A DNA stretch of 64,000 nucleotides from Lonicera japonica (Eukaryota > Streptophyta > Magnoliopsida > Dipsacales > Caprifoliaceae), in assembly GCA_021464415.1 (NCBI GenBank), contig CM038464.1, forward strand, positions 2,108,001-2,172,000. Direction: 5' to 3'. The translations under genes were made by a program, and so were the position numbers. The notes under the pieces were generated by a model that saw only the letters and a program-made list of their open reading frames with translations, was not told where the DNA came from and did no database searches. Shown here piece by piece: positions 61,169-64,000 of this stretch (positions are counted from its first letter, which is position 1; every line of letters starts with the position of its first letter).

Positions 61169-64000
61169 ATGGAAAGGATTTATATTCCGGAGGTTTACGG
61201 GGGTACTGCACAAATTGGAGTGATATGGGGGCAGGTGAAAGCGCCATTGATAGTGCCGATGTTGAAGTTAATGGTGACAGTGTGTTTGGCAATGTCGATA
61301 ACATTGTTCGTGGAGAGGGTTTACATGGGGATTATTATAGTTTTCATTAAGTTGTTTAGGAAAAAACCTGAAACCAAGTACAAGTGGGAGCCCATTAGGG
61401 AAGATTTGGAGTTTGGTAATTCTGCTTACCCTATGGTTTTGGTCCAAATACCCATGTACAATGAAAAAGAGGTACCAATTGCATCTTTCTTTCTTTCTTT
61501 CCTACTTTAATTAATTCTTGCATGTACGTAATTATATATTTATTTATTCTTTCGTACGTACGTTTATATATATTAATAATTATAATTATACATATATATA
61601 TACGTTTTATTTATTTATTACGCGCACACAGGTTTATCAGTTGTCCATTGGAGCAGCATGCGGCCTATCCTGGCCCTCTGATAGGATTATAATTCAAGTT
61701 CTAGATGATTCTACAGACCCAACCGTGAAGGTTAGTTCACACTCGATCGATCAACATATATGAATACAACAAAATTAATTAAATATGTTTTGGAAATTAA
61801 ACATCTAACGTACAATTAATATAATATATATTAACTTCCTCAACAATTATCTCATGTATAAACATATTTATCTAAAATAACAACGCACAGGGCTTGGTGG
61901 AGATGGAGTGCAGGAGATGGGCAACTAAAGGAATAAACATTAAGTATGAGATAAGGGACAACAGAAATGGGTATAAAGCAGGTGCCCTCAAAGAAGGAAT
62001 GAAGCACACTTATGTCAAGCAGTGTGACTATGTTGCCATCTTCGATGCTGACTTCCAACCCGAGCCTGATTTCTTGTGGCGCACCATTCCTTTTCTTCTG
62101 CACAATCCTGAAATTGCCCTCGTTCAAGCTCGCTGGAAATTCAGTAAAAGAATTTATAATATAAAATTACACGATAAATAAAATGTATTTTTTTGTTATT
62201 ATATATATATTTGATTGGTGTGGGTGGTCTTGCAGTAAACTCTGATGAGTGCTTGATGACAAGGATGCAAGAAATGTCCCTCAATTATCATTTCACAGTG
62301 GAGCAAGAAGTTGGGTCGGGAACCTATGCATTTTTTGGCTTCAATGGTAAATAAATTACGTACCTTCCCAATTTATAATGAATGACTGAGTTTTATTTCC
62401 TTTCGAATTTTAATTCTAGGAAAATTTATTAGTTCAATATTCAATAAATCATGATAAAATAATTGCAGGAACGGCTGGTGTTTGGAGAATTTCAGCACTC
62501 AATGAGGCTGGAGGATGGAAGGATCGTACAACAGTAGAGGACATGGATTTAGCTGTCCGAGCTAGTCTTAAAGGCTGGAAATTCGTATACATTGGTGATC
62601 TAAAGGTCTTAATTTATGGCATTTTGATTAATGATCCAGCAATCTTTTTACTTGTTATATATATATACTATATATATAACAACATCATTGAAAGTATATT
62701 ATATATATATATGACCATTGTTTAAAGTGTCTAAAGCTGTACTAATTGTATATACGGCTTTGCATTATATGGTGAAATTATAGGTAAAAAATGAATTGCC
62801 CAGTACTTTCAAAGCGTATCGTTATCAACAGCACCGATGGTCTTGTGGTCCAGCTAATCTTTTCAAGAAAATGGCCATGGAAATTGCAACAAATAAGGTG
62901 TATATAAATATATTCTTCTTGAGATTCCATGAAATTGACCATCTTTTTAACTTTATTTTTCCTTTTTGTATGGTTTCGTTGCAGAAAGTGTCAATGTGGA
63001 AGAAATTCTACGTAATCTATAGTTTCTTCTTCGTTAGGAAGATTGTAGCCCATCTTGTTACATTTATCTTCTACTGCGTTGTTTTGCCTGCAACTGTTTT
63101 GGTACCTGAAGTCCAAGTTCCTAAGTGGGGAGCTGTTTACATTCCTTCCACCATTACCCTTCTCAATGCTATTGGAACTCCAAGGTGGTGTGCTCTCGTT
63201 TTTGTGAAATTTCAAGAATATACGCTAAATTGCAAAATTCACATATCAAGTCTTCGCATGAGAGTTTATGAAATTATTAGCGACCAATTCTAGAAAAATA
63301 CTCAAACTCGAAGCAAAAAAAAAAAAAAAAACTCTAGTCAAGGGTTAAAGCATAAGTTTTATTAAGAAATTGTAACGGGCTACACAAATGGGGGTAGCCC
63401 TCCCAATTCAACGGTCCCTGCAGGACCGATTAGCTTAATTTTGACACTTTTGGTTTTATCTTATGTTCATTTCAAATACTATTGTTGTGTACTGCAGGTC
63501 ACTCCACCTACTTGTTTTCTGGATCCTTTTCGAGAATGTGATGTCTCTGCACCGGACTAAGGCCACATTCATAGGTCTACTAGAGGCCGGGAGGGTTAAT
63601 GAATGGATTGTTACAGAAAAACTAGGAGACGCCCTCAAGACAAAATTGGGTTCCAAAGTTCCTAGAAAACTGCGATTCAGAATCGGAGACAGGTAATAGT
63701 TCTTAATTATGACCCAAAATCTAATTAGCCATGTGAAAAGTGATTAGAATACTGAACTCTAGGGAAAATGTTACTACACCTATATATATATCTACGAAGA
63801 ATGTTGAATTTTGACAAAGTGTTTGTTGTGGTTAAACATGACAGAGTCCATCTTCTCGAGCTCGTGGTCGGGTTCTACTTATTCGTGTGTGGGTGTTATG
63901 ATGTTGCATTGGGGAAAAACCATTACTTCATATACCTCTTCCTCCAATCTATGGCCTTTTTTGTAGCTGGATTCGGTTATATTGGCACATTCGTCCCCAG
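61169..64000 (+). CDS. CSLA: Cellulose synthase-like A (glucomannan 4-beta-mannosyltransferase), 3' end cut by window
   Basis: Nine exons: 61169-61471, 61632-61730, 61891-62143, 62236-62346, 62469-62605, 62784-62897, 62985-63184, 63498-63692, 63845-end, in frame, 522 residues so far; CSLA proteins have about 530, so only a few codons are missing. It is a Golgi membrane GT2 enzyme that builds the beta-1,4-mannan backbone from GDP-mannose (and GDP-glucose). The GT2 signature is complete: D126-D127 (LDDSTD), D186-x-D188 (FDADF), E279-D280 (TVEDMD) and Q316-x-x-R319-W320. There is one N-terminal membrane segment (about 30-60) and a cluster of C-terminal ones. The start [12 protein letters not shown] fits the family. 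Closest by memory to CSLA9-type members. Confidence 0.95.

Overview
The window is nuclear DNA of a flowering plant, most likely a eudicot. Spliced genes have clean GT-AG introns and plant-type products, intergenic DNA is AT-rich, and plant transposon types are abundant (Stowaway and PIF/Harbinger MITEs, hAT, MULE, Helitron, L1-type LINE, LTR element). The species cannot be named from the sequence alone. All coordinates come from reading by eye; exon borders were set by splice consensus plus reading-frame continuity.

Layout: (1) 757-867 (+) looks like the last exon of a gene that starts left of the window. (2) 4520-7446 (+) is a seven-exon gene joining an N-terminal trihelix (Myb/SANT-like) domain to a UMP-kinase-type amino-acid-kinase domain. 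(3) 8579-35521 (-) is a 19-exon myotubularin-type phosphoinositide 3-phosphatase of 856 residues spread over 27 kb. Its introns hold a LINE that was hit by an LTR element that was itself hit by a hAT element, plus another hAT element, a Helitron carrying a second LINE, and MITEs. (4) 39656-45552 (+) is a five-exon gene for a CMS1-like protein. (5) About 48.9-59.2 kb holds an endogenous pararetrovirus (Caulimoviridae) on the minus strand. (6) 61169 to the window end (+) is a cellulose-synthase-like A (mannan synthase) gene, complete except for its last codons.

The viral insert is the most unusual part. It has a tRNA-Met primer-binding site, then three head-to-tail ORFs: a 179-aa coiled-coil protein, a 517-aa coiled-coil plus probable 30K movement protein, and a 1983-aa coat-protease-RT-RNase H polyprotein. 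These are followed by an intergenic region with a textbook pararetroviral TATA box and poly(A) signal, and by a fourth, unrecognised 275-aa ORF. There is no integrase. All four frames are open, so the insertion is probably young or the family is under constraint. Features I cannot match to a described genus from memory are the ~470-residue domain after RNase H, ORF4 lying between the promoter and the primer-binding site in the circular map, and a strong strand-specific excess of the tetranucleotide AGAC on the viral sense strand.

The host genes show no obvious functional cluster: nucleotide metabolism/transcription, phosphoinositide turnover, ribosome biogenesis and cell-wall mannan synthesis. 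I recognised no tRNA, rRNA or CRISPR. Most long stretches outside exons are introns or AT-rich intergenic DNA with transposon remnants.
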